Assembly (NCBI RefSeq): GCF_003309065.1
Contig: NZ_POAF01000001.1
Location: 496,001 to 560,000, forward strand
Origin: Glutamicibacter soli
GTDB lineage: Bacteria > Actinomycetota > Actinomycetes > Actinomycetales > Micrococcaceae
Length of the DNA: 64,000 nt
Reading direction: 5' to 3'
Shown: positions 34,870 to 44,200 of the stretch, piece by piece
Numbering within the stretch: the stretch's first letter is position 1
Layout: every line of letters begins with the position of its first letter
The notes under the pieces: generated by a model
The model's input: only the letters and a program-made list of their open reading frames with translations
Database searches by the model: none
What the model was told of the DNA's origin: nothing
Made by a program: the position numbers and the translations under genes

Positions 34870-35517
34870 ATGGCGATCGAATTCGAAAGAGTCGGACTCG
34901 GCACAGAATACATTCCGTACATGCAGGCTTGGGACTACCAGATCCAGCTGCATGATGCGGTGGCCGCGGACGAACAAACCCCAAAAGTCCTCTTCCTCGA
35001 ACATGCAGCCGTTTACACGGCTGGCAAACGAACTGAACCCGAAGATCTTCCCCTCGACGGCACCCCCGTTGTTGACGTTGACCGCGGAGGCAAACTCACC
35101 TGGCACGGCCCAGGACAACTCATTGGCTATCCCATCGTCAAGCTGCGCAAGATCAGCGCAATCAGGCTATACGTGGAAACCCTCGAACAAGCGCTGATCA
35201 ACGTGGTCGACGAGTACGGCATCCCCACCGCGCAGGTGAAAGGACGCTCCGGGGTGTGGGTTCCAGGTGCGGAGGGCGAGCAGGACCGCAAGATCGCCGC
35301 CATCGGAATTCGAATCAACCACGGCGTGACCATGCACGGTTTCGCCTTGAATTGCTCGAATGATCTCAACGCCTATGACCAGATCATCCCGTGCGGCATC
35401 ACGGATGCCGGCGTCACCACGATTTCCAAGGAACTGGGCCGCGAAATCTCCCCCAGCGACGTGGTCGATCGCGTCCAGCAGGAGCTTGAGCGTCTCCTCA
35501 CCCCTCAAGTCGTCTAG
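34870..35517 (+). CDS. lipB: Lipoyl(octanoyl) transferase LipB
   Basis: Transfers octanoyl groups from acyl carrier protein to the lipoyl domains of 2-oxoacid dehydrogenases, the first step of lipoate synthesis. The 215-residue product has the family motifs RGGKLTWHGPGQLIGYP, GRSGVW, the active-site lysine K141 (RKIAAIGIR) and the nucleophile C175 in IIPCGI. It is followed 33 bases later by lipA, which inserts the sulfurs, and the substrate E2 with its two lipoyl domains is encoded 2 kb upstream. Confidence 0.96.
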   Translation: MAIEFERVGLGTEYIPYMQAWDYQIQLHDAVAADEQTPKVLFLEHAAVYTAGKRTEPEDLPLDGTPVVDVDRGGKLTWHGPGQLIGYPIVKLRKISAIRLYVETLEQALINVVDEYGIPTAQVKGRSGVWVPGAEGEQDRKIAAIGIRINHGVTMHGFALNCSNDLNAYDQIIPCGITDAGVTTISKELGREISPSDVVDRVQQELERLLTPQVV

Positions 35518-35550
35518 ACAACCACTCCCTTCCTTTAGAAAGAGCAGTCA

Positions 35551-36552
35551 ATGAGCATCGAGCCAGAAGGCCGTCGACTACTGCGCGTTGAAAAGCGCAA
35601 CGCCGCCGTACCCGTGGAGCGCAAGCCCGAGTGGATCAAGGCGAAACTCAACATCGGTCCTGAATACGTGGGGCTGAAAAACCTGGTGCAGTCCGAGGGA
35701 CTGCACACCGTCTGCGAAGAAGCCGGCTGCCCGAACATCTTCGAGTGCTGGGAAGACCGCGAGGCCTCATTCCTCATCGGCGGTTCCGAGTGCACCCGCC
35801 GCTGCGACTTCTGCCAGATCGACACAGGCAAGCCGGCGGCGCTGGACCGCTCCGAGCCGTTCAAGGTCGCCATGAGCGTGAAGAAGATGGACCTGCGCTA
35901 CGCCACCGTGACTGGAGTCGCCCGCGACGATCTCGAAGACGAGGGTGTCTGGCTGTACGCGGAAACCGTGCGCCGCATCCACCAATTCAACGAGAACACC
36001 GGCGTGGAACTGCTGATCCCGGACTTCTCCGGCAAGCCGGAGAACCTGGACGCGATCTGCGACTCCGCTCCGGAGGTCTTCGCGCACAACGTGGAAACCG
36101 TGCCGCGCATCTTCAAGCGCATCCGCCCGGCGTTCCGCTACGAGCGCTCTCTGGGCGTCATCACCCATGGCCACCAGCGCGGCATGATCACCAAGTCGAA
36201 CCTGATCCTGGGCATGGGCGAGACCCGCGAGGAAATCTCGGAGGCCATGCGCGACCTGCACGAGGCTGGCTGCGACCTGCTGACCATTACCCAGTATCTG
36301 CGCCCGACCGAACGTCACCTGCCTGTTGACCGCTGGGTGAAGCCGCAGGAATTCCTGGAGCTGCAGCAGGAAGCCGAAGAGCTCGGCTTCGCCGGGGTCA
36401 TGTCCGGGCCGCTGGTGCGCTCGTCGTACCGGGCCGGGCGACTGTGGGCAGGAGCCATGCGCAAGAAGGGCCGCGAGATCCCCGAGGCGCTCGCGCACAT
36501 CGAATCCTCCGGCGACACCCGTCAGGAAGCTGCCTCGCTGATCGGAAGCTAG
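35551..36552 (+). CDS. lipA: Lipoyl synthase LipA
   Basis: A 333-residue radical-SAM enzyme that inserts two sulfur atoms into protein-bound octanoyl groups. Both iron-sulfur cluster motifs are visible: the auxiliary cluster cysteines C55, C60 and C66 ([15 protein letters not shown]) and the radical-SAM triad C81, C85 and C88 ([10 protein letters not shown]). The closing serine motif region (VRSSYRAG) that ligates the auxiliary cluster is present. The ATG at 35551 follows AGAAAGAG. It forms an operon with lipB. Confidence 0.97.
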   Translation: MSIEPEGRRLLRVEKRNAAVPVERKPEWIKAKLNIGPEYVGLKNLVQSEGLHTVCEEAGCPNIFECWEDREASFLIGGSECTRRCDFCQIDTGKPAALDRSEPFKVAMSVKKMDLRYATVTGVARDDLEDEGVWLYAETVRRIHQFNENTGVELLIPDFSGKPENLDAICDSAPEVFAHNVETVPRIFKRIRPAFRYERSLGVITHGHQRGMITKSNLILGMGETREEISEAMRDLHEAGCDLLTITQYLRPTERHLPVDRWVKPQEFLELQQEAEELGFAGVMSGPLVRSSYRAGRLWAGAMRKKGREIPEALAHIESSGDTRQEAASLIGS

Positions 36553-36567
36553 GCAACGCCGCCGGAA

Positions 36568-36614
36568 ATGTCCCGGCCCGAATGGTACACTCCGGACCAT
36601 TTGGGCCGGGACAT
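36568..36614 (+). terminator. Hairpin between lipA and DUF4191
   Basis: ATGTCCCGGCCC pairs perfectly with GGGCCGGGACAT (12 bp), extended by a partly paired inner stem (AATGG/CCATT). It is 16 bases after the lipA stop and lacks a T-run; likely terminator. Confidence 0.6.
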
Positions 36615-36706
36615 CGTGCGTTGGCCCTCCCCCGCAGCCGTACGGGACTGGCAATTTCCCGCACTGGATTAGATCTCATAGATTCATCGCGTAGAATTGA
36701 GGCACT

Positions 36707-37456
36707 ATGGCCAAAAACTCCGACAACGACGCTGCCTCGCAATCAAAGCGTGGGCTTTTTTCGCGTAAACCAAAAGCTGAGAAGCAGAACAAAGAGCCCG
36801 GTCGCCTAAAGCAGATCGGCCAGGTCTTCCAGATGACCCGCCGCCACGACCCGATGGTCGTCTGGTGGATGGCTCTGGCTGCCTTGGGAATCATCGCCGT
36901 GGGCCTGGTCATCGGCTTGCTGATCCGCAACTGGGTCACCATGCTGATCATCTCGATCCCGCTGGCCCTGCTCGCTGCTATGTACATCATGTCCCGCCGC
37001 GCCGAGAAGGCCGCCTTCTCGCAGCTGGTCGGACGACCGGGTGCTGTCGGCGCAGCGATGAGCGTACTGCGTCGCGGTTGGATCCTGAAAGAGGAACCGG
37101 TTGCCTACAACCGCCACCAGGACCTCGTGTTCATGGCCATTGGCCGCGCCGGCGTGGTGCTGGTCTCCGAAGGCCCCAAGTCCCGCGTGCGCGATCTGGT
37201 GATCTCCGAGCGCAAACGAGTCGGCCGCGTACTGCCGAACGTTCCGATCCACGTGATCAACGCCGGCCAGGACGAAGACCAGGTGGCCTTGGAAGACGTC
37301 GCCAAGAAGATGAAGAAGCTTCCGAAGTCGATCACCAAGCTTGAGGTCAGCGCAGTCGAGAAGCGTCTGAGCACCCTGACCGCGAATCGCCTGCCGATCC
37401 CCAAGGGCATCGACCCGAACCGCGTTCGCCCGAACCGCCGCGCCATGCGAGGCTAG
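36707..37456 (+). CDS. DUF4191 domain-containing membrane protein
   Basis: A 249-residue actinobacterial DUF4191 protein. A basic N-terminus is followed by two adjacent membrane helices (about 51-72 and 75-95: WWMALAALGIIAVGLVIGLL and MLIISIPLALLAAMYIM). After these comes a soluble domain with AEKAAFSQLVGRPGAVGAAM, LVFMAIGRAGVVLVSEG and a basic tail (RPNRRAMRG). Function unknown; it is usually next to lipA and glnA in this group, as here. The ATG at 36707 has GAGG 5 bases upstream and TAGAAT 9 bases upstream. Confidence 0.88.
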   Translation: MAKNSDNDAASQSKRGLFSRKPKAEKQNKEPGRLKQIGQVFQMTRRHDPMVVWWMALAALGIIAVGLVIGLLIRNWVTMLIISIPLALLAAMYIMSRRAEKAAFSQLVGRPGAVGAAMSVLRRGWILKEEPVAYNRHQDLVFMAIGRAGVVLVSEGPKSRVRDLVISERKRVGRVLPNVPIHVINAGQDEDQVALEDVAKKMKKLPKSITKLEVSAVEKRLSTLTANRLPIPKGIDPNRVRPNRRAMRG

Positions 37457-37464
37457 GACCGGAT

Positions 37465-37501
37465 AAAAAGAAACCGCATCGTTCGATGCGGTTTCTTTTT
37501 T
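37465..37501. terminator. Intrinsic terminator between DUF4191 and RDD genes
   Basis: A perfect 17-bp stem (AAAAAGAAACCGCATCG with CGATGCGGTTTCTTTTT, loop TT) with T-runs readable on both strands. A textbook bidirectional terminator. Confidence 0.93.
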
Positions 37502-37559
37502 GTCTTGATTCTGTGCAGCGCCACGGGCCTCGTGCCCGGGCCAAGGGAGCCTGCTCTTG

Positions 37560-37997
37560 CTAGCGGATGTTGACTAGGATGCTCTTGGCCAGTCGGTCGT
37601 GCAGTCCGCGCTGGTCCTTGTCGGCAATCAGTACCGGGATGAAAAGGCAGAGCAGCACCGAGCGAATCAGTCCCTGCAACGGCGTGACCGCAGTGCCGTC
37701 CGTCGACTGGACCTGCATCCTAAAGACCCGATGGCCGATGGTATGCCCGGTGATGCCTACTCCGATGATCTGGCCCAGGCCGAACAGCGCCAACGTTGCC
37801 CAGTCGTTCAGGTCGAAAAGCCACCAGCTGAGCAGCATCGACAGCCCCCAGTCGATGCTGATTGCCCCGAGCCGGCGCGGCAGGCGCCCAATCGAGCCGG
37901 GGCCCTTCTCTGGACGGCCCATGTGCTCCCCCGGCCAATGCTGGGAATTAAGCTGGGGCGGGCCTTCAAGCCACGAACTAAAGTCTTTGCGTTCCAC
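37560..37997 (-). CDS. RDD family membrane protein
   Basis: A 145-residue membrane protein with the RDD signature: LPRRLGAISIDWGLSMLLSW (Arg and Asp in the first helix), a middle helix ATLALFGLGQIIGVGI, then GHTIGHRVFRMQV and the C-terminal helix RSVLLCLFIPVLI followed by DQRGLHDRLAKSI. RDD proteins are thought to be transporters or sodium/proton antiporter-like, but the role here is unknown. The GTG start at 37997 has TAGACT six bases upstream on the minus strand and no ribosome site. Divergent from glnA. Confidence 0.87.
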   Translation of the reverse strand: MERKDFSSWLEGPPQLNSQHWPGEHMGRPEKGPGSIGRLPRRLGAISIDWGLSMLLSWWLFDLNDWATLALFGLGQIIGVGITGHTIGHRVFRMQVQSTDGTAVTPLQGLIRSVLLCLFIPVLIADKDQRGLHDRLAKSILVNIR

Positions 37998-38003
37998 CCC
38001 TCT

Positions 38004-38009
38004 AGTCTA
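38004..38009 (-). promoter_or_regulatory. -10 element (TAGACT) for leaderless RDD gene
   Basis: TAGACT on the minus strand, then 6 bases (AGAGGG), then the GTG start at 37997. Confidence 0.55.
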
Positions 38010-38119
38010 TCCGCGCACCCTGTGTAAACATTTTTCACTGATTTTCCGCACGGATTTGTTTGTTACACCCGTGCTTTCACACTGATCAGAGACGTACGAC
38101 ACGCCCGAACATGTTGTTT

Positions 38120-38135
38120 GTAACGCGGACGAAAC
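38120..38135 (+). promoter_or_regulatory. GlnR-type box upstream of glnA
   Basis: GTAAC-GCGGAC-GAAAC is an exact match to the published actinobacterial GlnR half-pair pattern gTnAc-n6-GaAAc. It lies 126 bases before the glnA start, in the promoter region. A partial GTTAC (38062-38066) upstream lacks a good partner. Confidence 0.6.
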
Positions 38136-38260
38136 AATAGAGACACCAATAAGAAACGGATCCTAGGTAAGCTTGATGGGTAAGCAAGAGAACAGCTCAG
38201 ATCATTTCGTGTGATCGTTCCGTTTACCAAACCTAAATCTCACCAGGGAGTAACCTGCAC

Positions 38261-39685
38261 ATGTTTAAGAGTCCAGAAGAAGCTTTGGCCTACATTGCCG
38301 AAGAGGACGTCAAGTTCGTCGACATTCGATTCACTGACCTTCCAGGTGTCCAGCAGCACTTCAATGTTCCAGCCAAGTCGGTCGACGCGGACTTCTTCGT
38401 CAACGGCCAGCTCTTCGATGGTTCCTCCATTCGCGGATTCGCAGGTGTTTCTGATTCCGACATGCAGCTTATCCCGGATGTCAGCACCGCGTTCATCGAT
38501 CCATTCCGTATCGAGAAGACCCTGGCCATGAACTTCTCGATCATCAACCCTCGCACCGGCGAGCCGTACCACCGCGATCCGCGTGGCGTGGCCGAGCGTG
38601 CCGAGGCCTACCTGGAATCGACCGGCATCGCCGACACCGCATTCTTCGCTCCGGAAGCAGAATTCTTCATCTTCGAAGACGTCCGCTACGAGTCCAAGCC
38701 GCAGGGTGCGTTCTACAAGATCGACTCTGACGAAGCGCCATGGAACACCGGTCGCAAGGAAGAGGGCGGCAACCAGGGTTACAAGACCCCGTTCAAGGGC
38801 GGCTATTTCCCTGTCTCCCCAACCGACAAGCAGGCTGACCTGCGCGATGCCATCTGCGTCGAGCTGGATGCAGCAGGCTTAGAAGTCGAGCGCAGCCACC
38901 ACGAGGTTGGCGCTGCCGGCCAGGCTGAAATCAACTACAAGTTCAACACCATGGTGCATGCCGCCGATGAACTGATGCTGTTCAAGTACATCGTGAAGAA
39001 CGTGGCCGACGCCTGGGGCAAGTCCGCAACCTTCATGCCGAAGCCGGTCTTCGGCGACAATGGCTCGGGCATGCACGTGCACCAGTCGCTGTGGAGCAAC
39101 GGCGATCCGCTGTTCTACGACGAGAAGGGCTACGCCGGCCTGTCCGACACCGCCCGCTGGTACATCGGCGGCCTGCTGAAGCACGCAGATGCGGTGCTTG
39201 CCTTCACCAACCCGACCGTGAACTCCTACCGCCGCCTGGTCAAGGGCTTCGAGGCACCGGTCAACATGGTGTACTCGCAGGGCAACCGCTCGGCCGGTAT
39301 CCGCATCCCGATCACCGGTTCGAACCCGAAGGCAAAGCGCATCGAGTTCCGCGCTCCAGATGCTTCCTCGAACCCGTACCTGGCCTTCGCAGCCCAGCTG
39401 ATGGCTGGCCTGGATGGCATCAAGAACCGCATCGAGCCTGCAGACCCGATCGACAAGGACCTCTACGAGCTTCCTGCCGAAGAGGCCAAGGACATCCAGC
39501 GTGCTCCTGAAACCCTTGAGGAGGCGCTCAAGGCCTTGGAAGCCGACCATGAGTTCCTGCTCGAGGGCGGCGTGTTCACCGAGGACCTGATCCAGACCTG
39601 GATCGAGTACAAGCGCGAATACGAAATCAAGCCACTGAGCCTGCGCCCGAACCCATACGAGTTCGAGCTGTACTACGGCTGCTAA
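38261..39685 (+). CDS. glnA: Glutamine synthetase type I
   Basis: A 474-residue ATP-dependent enzyme that joins ammonium to glutamate. GS-I motifs include [10 protein letters not shown], the metal-site [10 protein letters not shown], the ammonia/glutamate loop [12 protein letters not shown], the ATP loop [17 protein letters not shown] and the adenylylation site Y402 ([13 protein letters not shown]). Y402 means it can be controlled by GlnE, which is encoded 1.6 kb downstream. The upstream region carries a GlnR-type box. The ATG at 38261 has GGGAG upstream. It is the main assimilatory enzyme; the other glutamine synthetase (glnA2) in this window lacks the tyrosine. Confidence 0.97.
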   Translation: MFKSPEEALAYIAEEDVKFVDIRFTDLPGVQQHFNVPAKSVDADFFVNGQLFDGSSIRGFAGVSDSDMQLIPDVSTAFIDPFRIEKTLAMNFSIINPRTGEPYHRDPRGVAERAEAYLESTGIADTAFFAPEAEFFIFEDVRYESKPQGAFYKIDSDEAPWNTGRKEEGGNQGYKTPFKGGYFPVSPTDKQADLRDAICVELDAAGLEVERSHHEVGAAGQAEINYKFNTMVHAADELMLFKYIVKNVADAWGKSATFMPKPVFGDNGSGMHVHQSLWSNGDPLFYDEKGYAGLSDTARWYIGGLLKHADAVLAFTNPTVNSYRRLVKGFEAPVNMVYSQGNRSAGIRIPITGSNPKAKRIEFRAPDASSNPYLAFAAQLMAGLDGIKNRIEPADPIDKDLYELPAEEAKDIQRAPETLEEALKALEADHEFLLEGGVFTEDLIQTWIEYKREYEIKPLSLRPNPYEFELYYGC

Positions 39686-39711
39686 TCCCCGCCCTGCGGG
39701 GTGACAGCACT

Positions 39712-39745
39712 ACGCCGGGTTCCACCAACAGGTGGAACCCGGCGT
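39712..39745 (+). terminator. Intrinsic terminator after glnA
   Basis: ACGCCGGGTTCCACC pairs perfectly with GGTGGAACCCGGCGT (15 bp, loop AACA), followed by TATTTCG. Confidence 0.85.
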
Positions 39746-39760
39746 TATTTCGTTCCGGGG

Positions 39761-39766
39761 TACGCT
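39761..39766 (+). promoter_or_regulatory. -10 element (TACGCT) for leaderless orphan gene
   Basis: TACGCT, then 6 bases (GGCGTC), then the ATG at 39773; no ribosome site. Confidence 0.5.
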
Positions 39767-39772
39767 GGCGTC

Positions 39773-40120
39773 ATGGACTTTTCCACCCGGGTCGGCGTGC
39801 AGCGCGAAGACGGCGAAACCGTGGGTCATCTCGACCCTGCGGATCCCGACTACAAACTGGTGACCCCGCGCAACGTCCTGAGCCACGCACTGGCGGATGC
39901 CTGCGGATACGTGGACGGCGAGCAGCTGCTGGTGGATCGCGGCATCAGCGAGGTGATGACCACCTGGGTGCTGGATGCCGGCTCCCGCGATGCCGCCGAG
40001 GTGCTGAACATACTGGAAATCTCACCCCACGGCATCGTCCTGGCCAATGCGCTGCGCACCAAGGCCCTGCAGCCCACCGAACGCTTCCGCGTGGCTTGGC
40101 CGGACGTGGAACACCGCTAA
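39773..40120 (+). CDS. Hypothetical protein, no family recognised
   Basis: A 115-residue acidic soluble protein (begins MDFSTRVGVQREDGETVG) with no signal peptide or membrane segment and no motif I can match. It reads HLDPADPDYKLVTPRNVLSHALADACGYVDGE followed by helical and strand-like segments (GISEVMTTWVLD, EVLNILEISPHGIVLANAL). Codon composition resembles neighbours, so it is probably a genuine native gene. Its start has a TACGCT element six bases upstream. It lies between glnA and a convergent guanine deaminase gene; no functional inference is justified. Confidence 0.7.
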   Translation: MDFSTRVGVQREDGETVGHLDPADPDYKLVTPRNVLSHALADACGYVDGEQLLVDRGISEVMTTWVLDAGSRDAAEVLNILEISPHGIVLANALRTKALQPTERFRVAWPDVEHR

Positions 40121-40149
40121 TCGCCAAGCCAACCCTGAATCAGCGGCGG

Positions 40150-40617
40150 CTAGTATTCCTGCTTGTCTACCTTGGCGGTCCACGCTTCGAAGGCCCCCAG
40201 AGCCGAGGCCAGCTCGACCTTGGTGAACGGGATGCGCCGTTCGCTCATGGGAAGCTCCAGTTCGGTGTAGATGAAGTTGTCGTCGAAGCCGATGTTCGCC
40301 GCGTCCTGCCGGTCGTTCGCGTAGTAGACGTGCTTGAATCGCGCCCAGTAGATGGCGCCGAGGCACATGGGGCACGGCTCGCAGCTGGTGTAGAGCTCGC
40401 ACTGTGACAGGTCGAAGGTTCCCAGAGCCTGTCCGGCCTTGCGGATCACGTTGACCTCCGCGTGGGCCGTCGGATCCGAATCATGCACCACGGTGTTGTA
40501 TCCGGTGGCAATGACCTTGCCGTCCAGTACCACGACCGCCCCGAACGGGCCGCTGTCGTTGCTTTCCAGCGCCAGTACCGACTGGTCGACCGCTGCCTGC
40601 ATTAACTGCGGATCCAT
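40150..40617 (-). CDS. guaD: Guanine deaminase (cytidine deaminase fold)
   Basis: A 155-residue zinc deaminase. The HAEVN motif gives zinc ligand H52 and catalytic E54, and PCPMC gives ligands C82 and C85. The C-terminal segment DDNFIYTELELPMSERRIPF closely follows Bacillus subtilis GuaD, where this tail closes over the active site, so guanine to xanthine conversion is favoured over cytosine or tRNA adenosine deamination. It would release ammonium for the nearby glutamine synthetases. The ATG at 40617 has AAAAGGA upstream. Confidence 0.85.
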   Translation of the reverse strand: MDPQLMQAAVDQSVLALESNDSGPFGAVVVLDGKVIATGYNTVVHDSDPTAHAEVNVIRKAGQALGTFDLSQCELYTSCEPCPMCLGAIYWARFKHVYYANDRQDAANIGFDDNFIYTELELPMSERRIPFTKVELASALGAFEAWTAKVDKQEY

Positions 40618-40776
40618 GTCCTTTTCCCCCTCAAACCATCGGCGCTGCCGGGCAATCCGGGGGCGCCGAACCGAAATTTGGAACTGCCTGCCCAGCCTAT
40701 CCCCTGATGAGGCGCGGGTGCGAGGGTCGAAATGAAATTCATGGTCTTGCCGCCGTCCCGCCGATGCAGATGCAGG

Positions 40777-41268
40777 TCAGGACGTGCGCTGGCGCATCAC
40801 CCGCAGATAGCGCCACCGGATGAACCGCTGCGCTCCCAGCAGCAGCCAGAAGACCGAACGCCAGGTCCAGCGGTCCGAAGCGGCGGTGAGCGAGCGGATC
40901 TTCAGGAACACCGCTGGCCCCATCCGGCGCAGGATGAAGGCTTCTTCGCCGCAGACCGGGTGTCCCGGCAGGGTTCGATAGGCGAATCCGGCCAGGTTGC
41001 CGCATTCAACGACATCCACCACCTCGACAGGTTCGTGGATCGACGCCGGTCCCACGGGGACGATGATCTGCGGCTTGGCTCCGCTGCGGACTTTGTCCTG
41101 CGTGCTGATGCGGAATCCGCTGCGGGTTTTCACTTCCCCGTGCAGCAGCGCTGCCGCCGACTGCTCCCAGAACGCGTGGCCCGAGCCGAGGTAGACTTGG
41201 CGCCTCCACACACGCCAGCCTCCGGGCTCCGGGCTCCAGCGCTCCTCGCGGATCTGCGTCCGGGACAT
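40777..41268 (-). CDS. DUF1990 domain-containing protein
   Basis: A 163-residue protein matching DUF1990, a family of unknown function. The recognisable segments are the N-terminal QIREERWSPEPGG and the C-terminal FAYRTLPGHPVCGEEAFILR, followed by FLKIRSLTAASDRW. It ends with a hydrophobic, basic stretch (FWLLLGAQRFIRWRYLRVMR) that may be membrane-associated. It starts 5 bases after the glnE stop on the same strand, so it is probably co-transcribed with glnE. No catalytic motif is visible. Confidence 0.8.
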   Translation of the reverse strand: MSRTQIREERWSPEPGGWRVWRRQVYLGSGHAFWEQSAAALLHGEVKTRSGFRISTQDKVRSGAKPQIIVPVGPASIHEPVEVVDVVECGNLAGFAYRTLPGHPVCGEEAFILRRMGPAVFLKIRSLTAASDRWTWRSVFWLLLGAQRFIRWRYLRVMRQRTS

Positions 41269-41273
41269 CAAGG

Positions 41274-44200
41274 CTAGTCTTCGAAGCCGTAGAACAGCTG
41301 CTCGAACAACGCCCGGGAGTGCCGGGTGGCGCGCAGGTAGTCTTCTTCCAGTTCCATGCCGGTGTTCGCCTCGTAGCCGCACCAGCGGGCCACGGCTTCC
41401 ATGTCCCTCGCGGAGCTGGGCAGCACGTCGCTGGAACGACCCGAGGTGATGATCTCGGCGGAACGGATGCGGGTGGCCAGGCGCCAGGCGATGTCCAGCA
41501 CCTCGGCCTGCTCTTCCGTGATGATTTCCAAGGCCGCCAGCTGGTCCAGCGCGACGAGCGTGGACGGCGTGCGCAGCTCATGGTGTTTCCAGGCGTAGCG
41601 CAGCTGGTAGAACTGCACCAGCCATTCGACGTCGGACAGCGATCCCCGGCCGAGTTTCAGATGCCGGTTCGGATCCGCTCCGCGCGGCAGCCGTTCTGCC
41701 TCTACGCGCGCCTTGATCTTGCGGATCTCCTTGATCTCCGCCTCGTCCAGGCCGCGGCCGTAGCGGATCGGCTCGATCAGCTCCATGAAGTCCTGGCCCA
41801 GCTGCTCGTCGCCGGCGAACGGCCGGGCGCGCTGCAGCGCCTGCCGTTCCCAGACTTCCACCCAGCGCTCATAATAGGCGGCATAGGAATCGAAGGAGCG
41901 CACCAGAGCGCCCTGGCGCCCCTCGGGGCGCAGGTCCGAGTCGATCTTCAACTTCACCTCGGCCGGGATGGCCGGCTTCAACGGCTTGGAGCTCCACGAC
42001 ATCAGCTCGGTGACCACACGCGAGGCCTGCTCCTGGGCCTGCTGGTCGGTCGCGCCTGCAACCGGGCGCTGGACATAGAGCACGTCCGCGTCGGAGCCGT
42101 AGCCGATCTCCTGCCCGCCTTGGCGGCCCATGGCGATCACCGCGATGCGCGCCTGCTCCCCGTGAACCGCCTGGTCGGCGGCCAGCAGCACGGTGAGGAT
42201 CCCGTCGATCATGACCCCGTCGATGTCCGACAGGGCCCGGCCCACCTGGTCCACCCGCAGCAGGCCCGCGCCGTCGGCGAGCGCGACGCGCAGGATCTCG
42301 CGGCGGCGCACGAGCCTGATCTGCCGGATGGCGGCTTCGGGTGCCTTGGTGCGCTGGATGATGGAGGTGTTCTGCTGCGCCAGGCTTTCTCGGCTCAGCG
42401 GCATCAACGAGCTGTCGGTGCCCAGCCAGGCGGCGGCGGCCGGCTCATTGGCCAGCAGGTCGGTGAGGAAGCGCGTATTGGACAGCAGGTGGCTCAGGCG
42501 CTCGGCGGCGGCGTTGGTGTCGCGCAGCATGCCCAGGAACCAGTGGGTCTTGCCCAGGGACTCGCTGAGGCGGCGGAAGCCGAGCAGCCCGGCGTCCGGG
42601 TCGACGCCGCGGGCGAACCAGTCAAGCAGCACCGGCAGCAGCTGGCGTTGCAGGGCCGCGCGGCGGGAGACTCCCCCGGTGAGCGCCTCGATGTGGCGCA
42701 TCGCGGCCTTGGGGTCCAGATAGCCCAGGGCTCGCAGCCGGGCCTGCGCGGATTCCGCGGTGAGCCGGACGTCGTCCGCCGAGAGATTGGAACTGCTGAC
42801 GAGCAGCGGGCGGTAGAAGATGCGTTCGTGCAGCGAGCGGACCAGGCGCTTGGTTTCGTTCCAGCGGCGCAGCAGCTTTTCCGGGCTCGTGGCTTGCAGG
42901 TCCCCGGCGCCGCGGATGGCGCGGGCCAGCACGCGCTGGGCGTTTTCGTTGCGCGGCATCAGGTGCGTGCGGCGCAGCTGGCTGAGCTGGATGCGGTGCT
43001 CCAGCAGGCGCAGGAAACGGTAGGAGCCATCGAAGTTGGTGGCGTCCTCGCGGCCGATGTAGCCGGTCTCGCTCATCGCGTGGATGGCCAGGGTGGTGGT
43101 GGGCACCTGGATGGAAGGCTCCACCCGTCCGTGGACCAGCTGCAGCAGCTGCACGGTGAACTCCACGTCGCGCAGCCCGCCCGGGCCCAGCTTGATCTGC
43201 CAGGGCACGTCGTCCTTGGAGATGTTGTCGCTCACCCGCCGGCGCATGGCCTGCACGGATTCCACGAATCCGTCGCGTTCGGAGCTGGACCAGACCATGG
43301 GCGAGACCATGCGCTCGTAGGCTGCGCCCAGGTCCTTGTCGCCGGCGATGGCGCGCGCCTTGAGCAGCGCCTGGAACTCCCAGGAGTGCGCCCAGCGCCG
43401 GTAATAGGCCTCATGCGAGGACAGGGTGCGGGTCAGCGCGCCGTCCTTGCCTTCGGGGCGAAGGTTGGCGTCCACTTCCCAGAGCATCGGCTCGGGGCCG
43501 GGAACCATCAGCGCGCGGGCGGCGTTGCCGCACAGCACCGTGGCGACGGCGCCGGCCAGATCTTCCTCGATGCCCGGCAGCGAACCATGCACGTAGATCA
43601 CGTCCACGTCGGAGATGTAGTTCAGCTCGCGGGCGCCGCACTTGCCCATACCGATCACGGCCAGCTTCACCTGGTCGACCTGTTCGGGGGTGTACTGTTC
43701 GCCGGCTTCGGCGCGGGCCACGGCCAGGGCGCCTTCCAGGGCTGCCGCGGCCATGTCAGCCAGTTCGGCGGCGACCTGCGGCATGACCCATTGCGGCTGG
43801 GCCGATCCCAGGTCGCGGTAGGCCAGCGAGAGCAGCGCCATCCGGTAGCTGACGCGCAGCTTCTGCCGCGCCTCGGCCCCCGTGCACGAGGCGACCCAGT
43901 GGCCGTTCGGAGTCTGCACCGCGCCGACCGCTGCAAGCATGTCGTTGCGCAGCTGGTCTGCGGGCACATTGGTGAAGCTGGTGGACGGTGCCTGCGCAAC
44001 GACCTGCAGCGCGTCCTCGCATCGGATCAGGAATTCGCCCAGTGCCGCGGAACTGCCCAGCAGCCGGATCAGCGCCTGGCAGCTCTCGGCCTGCAGGAAG
44101 ATCTCCGCCGCCTGCGGGTGGCGGTCCACCAGGCGCAGGGCAAGCAGCAGGGCTTGGTCGGGGTCCGGCGCGTGCGCCATCATCTTCACGATCAGTTCCG

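Noticed and set aside
38109-38119. AACATGTT-type palindrome near the glnA promoter as a LexA box
   Set aside because: It lacks the GAAC/GTTC flanks of actinobacterial SOS boxes, and glnA is not an SOS gene.
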